Below, one piece after another: positions 7,701 to 8,158 of a stretch of 8,158 nt of DNA. Under the pieces are notes generated by a model, which did not search any database, was not told the DNA's origin, and was given only the letters and a program-made list of their open reading frames with translations. Position numbers and translations under genes: made by a program. This DNA is from CAYQJL01 sp964612295 (GTDB taxonomy: Bacteria; Eisenbacteria; RBG-16-71-46; CAIMUX01; WJJG01). The stretch's first letter is position 1, and every line of letters starts with the position of its first letter. The stretch spans positions 1 to 8,158 of the forward strand of contig CAZTDY010000127.1 in the NCBI GenBank assembly GCA_964612295.1. Direction: 5' to 3'.

Positions 7701-7855
7701 CGCCCCGAACGATGGCTGAATCCGGCCACGCGACCCCCGGTTTGCAGTTCCCTCCCCGTGATGCCGAATCTGAAGGTAGACGCGTCCGACGCAATATCGC
7801 GTTCGTGCGATTAGCCTGCTGCCGAATCAGTGTGTTTTGGAAAGCGAGGTAGCCA
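7701..7855. other. Spacer between the efflux operon and the small lipoprotein gene
   Basis: These 155 bases hold no gene that I can support. A weak stem (GGG, bulged T, GCG at 7684-7690 with CGCCCC at 7701-7706) spans the permease stop codon but has a 10-nt loop and no T-run, so it is not a convincing terminator. The octamer GC[CT]GAATC occurs three times (7715-7722, 7763-7770, 7821-7828), and the last two share the 9-mer TGCCGAATC. No clear promoter was found, so it is open whether the lipoprotein gene is read from the efflux operon or separately. Confidence 0.5.
7846..7850 (+). promoter_or_regulatory. Shine-Dalgarno GAGGT for the small lipoprotein
   Basis: GAGGT at 7846-7850 lies 5 nt before ATG 7856. 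The good spacing supports this start and the reality of the short gene. Confidence 0.65.
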
Positions 7856-8143
7856 ATGCCCAAGCGTGTTTGGCCCATCATGTTCCTATGCGTTCTCGCC
7901 CTGGCCTGTAGCAGCTCGGACAAGAGCACCAATCCGGGAGATGGGGGAGGCGGAGGAGGCAACGAGGAACCCGATCCCCAGGTTCTCCCGCAGCTCGCCG
8001 GGGAGATCACCTTCAACGGGGTCAACATCAGCAGCATCACGCAACATCCGGTGACGTTCTGGCTCCGGGATGAAACTACCTATTCCGAGATCGACAGCGC
8101 AGAGCAGTGGTGTCCAACGTTTTTGACCTTCACAAAGAACTGA
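7856..8143 (+). CDS. Small predicted lipoprotein, function unknown (possibly truncated)
   Basis: The protein has 95 residues and I recognise no named family. Lys3 and Arg4 form a basic start, residues 5-17 are hydrophobic, and the lipobox Leu-Ala-Leu-Ala-Cys18 predicts cleavage and lipidation. Ser19 after the cysteine favours sorting to the outer membrane under the usual rule. A flexible linker with six consecutive glycines (about 30-35) follows. The remainder (about 47-77) alternates polar and hydrophobic residues, like the opening strands of an Ig-like or carboxypeptidase-regulatory-like beta domain; this resemblance is an impression, not a match. Such a domain should be longer, and the last residues before TGA 8141-8143 look less regular. 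Another frame is open from 8074 to the window end, so a frameshift near 8100 is possible. The gene is separated from the permeases by 155 nt, so a role in efflux is not implied. Confidence 0.65.
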   Translation: MPKRVWPIMFLCVLALACSSSDKSTNPGDGGGGGGNEEPDPQVLPQLAGEITFNGVNISSITQHPVTFWLRDETTYSEIDSAEQWCPTFLTFTKN

Positions 8144-8158
8144 CTCACCTGTTGCAGT

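Noticed and set aside
7684..7706. Possible terminator stem around the second permease stop codon
   Set aside because: Only six pairs with a bulged T and a 10-nt loop, and no following T-run. Too weak to call.

Overview
The window is a stretch of high-GC chromosomal DNA from a diderm (Gram-negative type) bacterium. This is inferred from a lipoprotein periplasmic adaptor, two full-length RND permeases and a second small lipoprotein with an outer-membrane-type residue after its cysteine. No taxonomic marker is present. The small lipoprotein begins its mature part with Cys-Ser-Ser-Ser, followed by a Lys-Ser-Thr-Asn-Pro stretch and a polyglycine linker. From memory this style is common in uncultured phyla of the FCB type (Eisenbacteria- or Krumholzibacteria-like), but that placement is a weak guess.

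Layout. Bases 1-282 are an upstream/leader region with no confidently assigned gene. They contain two ribosome-binding sites in the same frame and a strong 29-nt hairpin between them. Bases 283-1533 (or 112-1533 if the upstream ATG is used) encode a membrane-fusion-protein adaptor. Bases 1534-4641 encode a first RND permease whose ATG directly follows the adaptor stop (TAGATG). Bases 4638-7700 encode a second, divergent RND permease that overlaps the first by ATGA. Bases 7701-7855 are a 155-nt spacer. Bases 7856-8143 encode a short predicted lipoprotein with its own ribosome-binding site, possibly truncated by a frameshift.

How the genes work together. The three large genes have no intergenic space and are almost certainly one translationally coupled operon for a tripartite proton-driven efflux system. 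The adaptor would be anchored by lipid to the inner membrane, link the permeases to an outer-membrane TolC-type channel and recruit one or both permeases. One adaptor with two tandem permeases recalls the MdtABC arrangement, in which the two permeases form a mixed trimer. Whether that holds here is inference. No TolC-family gene lies in the window. Substrates cannot be predicted: the proton-relay motifs are of the drug/amphiphile-exporter type rather than the heavy-metal (CzcA/CusA) type, although both ends of the adaptor are histidine-rich.

Overall this is a recognisable efflux operon. The parts most worth a second look are the structured, two-start leader of the adaptor gene, the matched changes in the proton-relay residues of both permeases, and the uncertain 3' end of the small lipoprotein. 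I see no evidence for a wholly new system.
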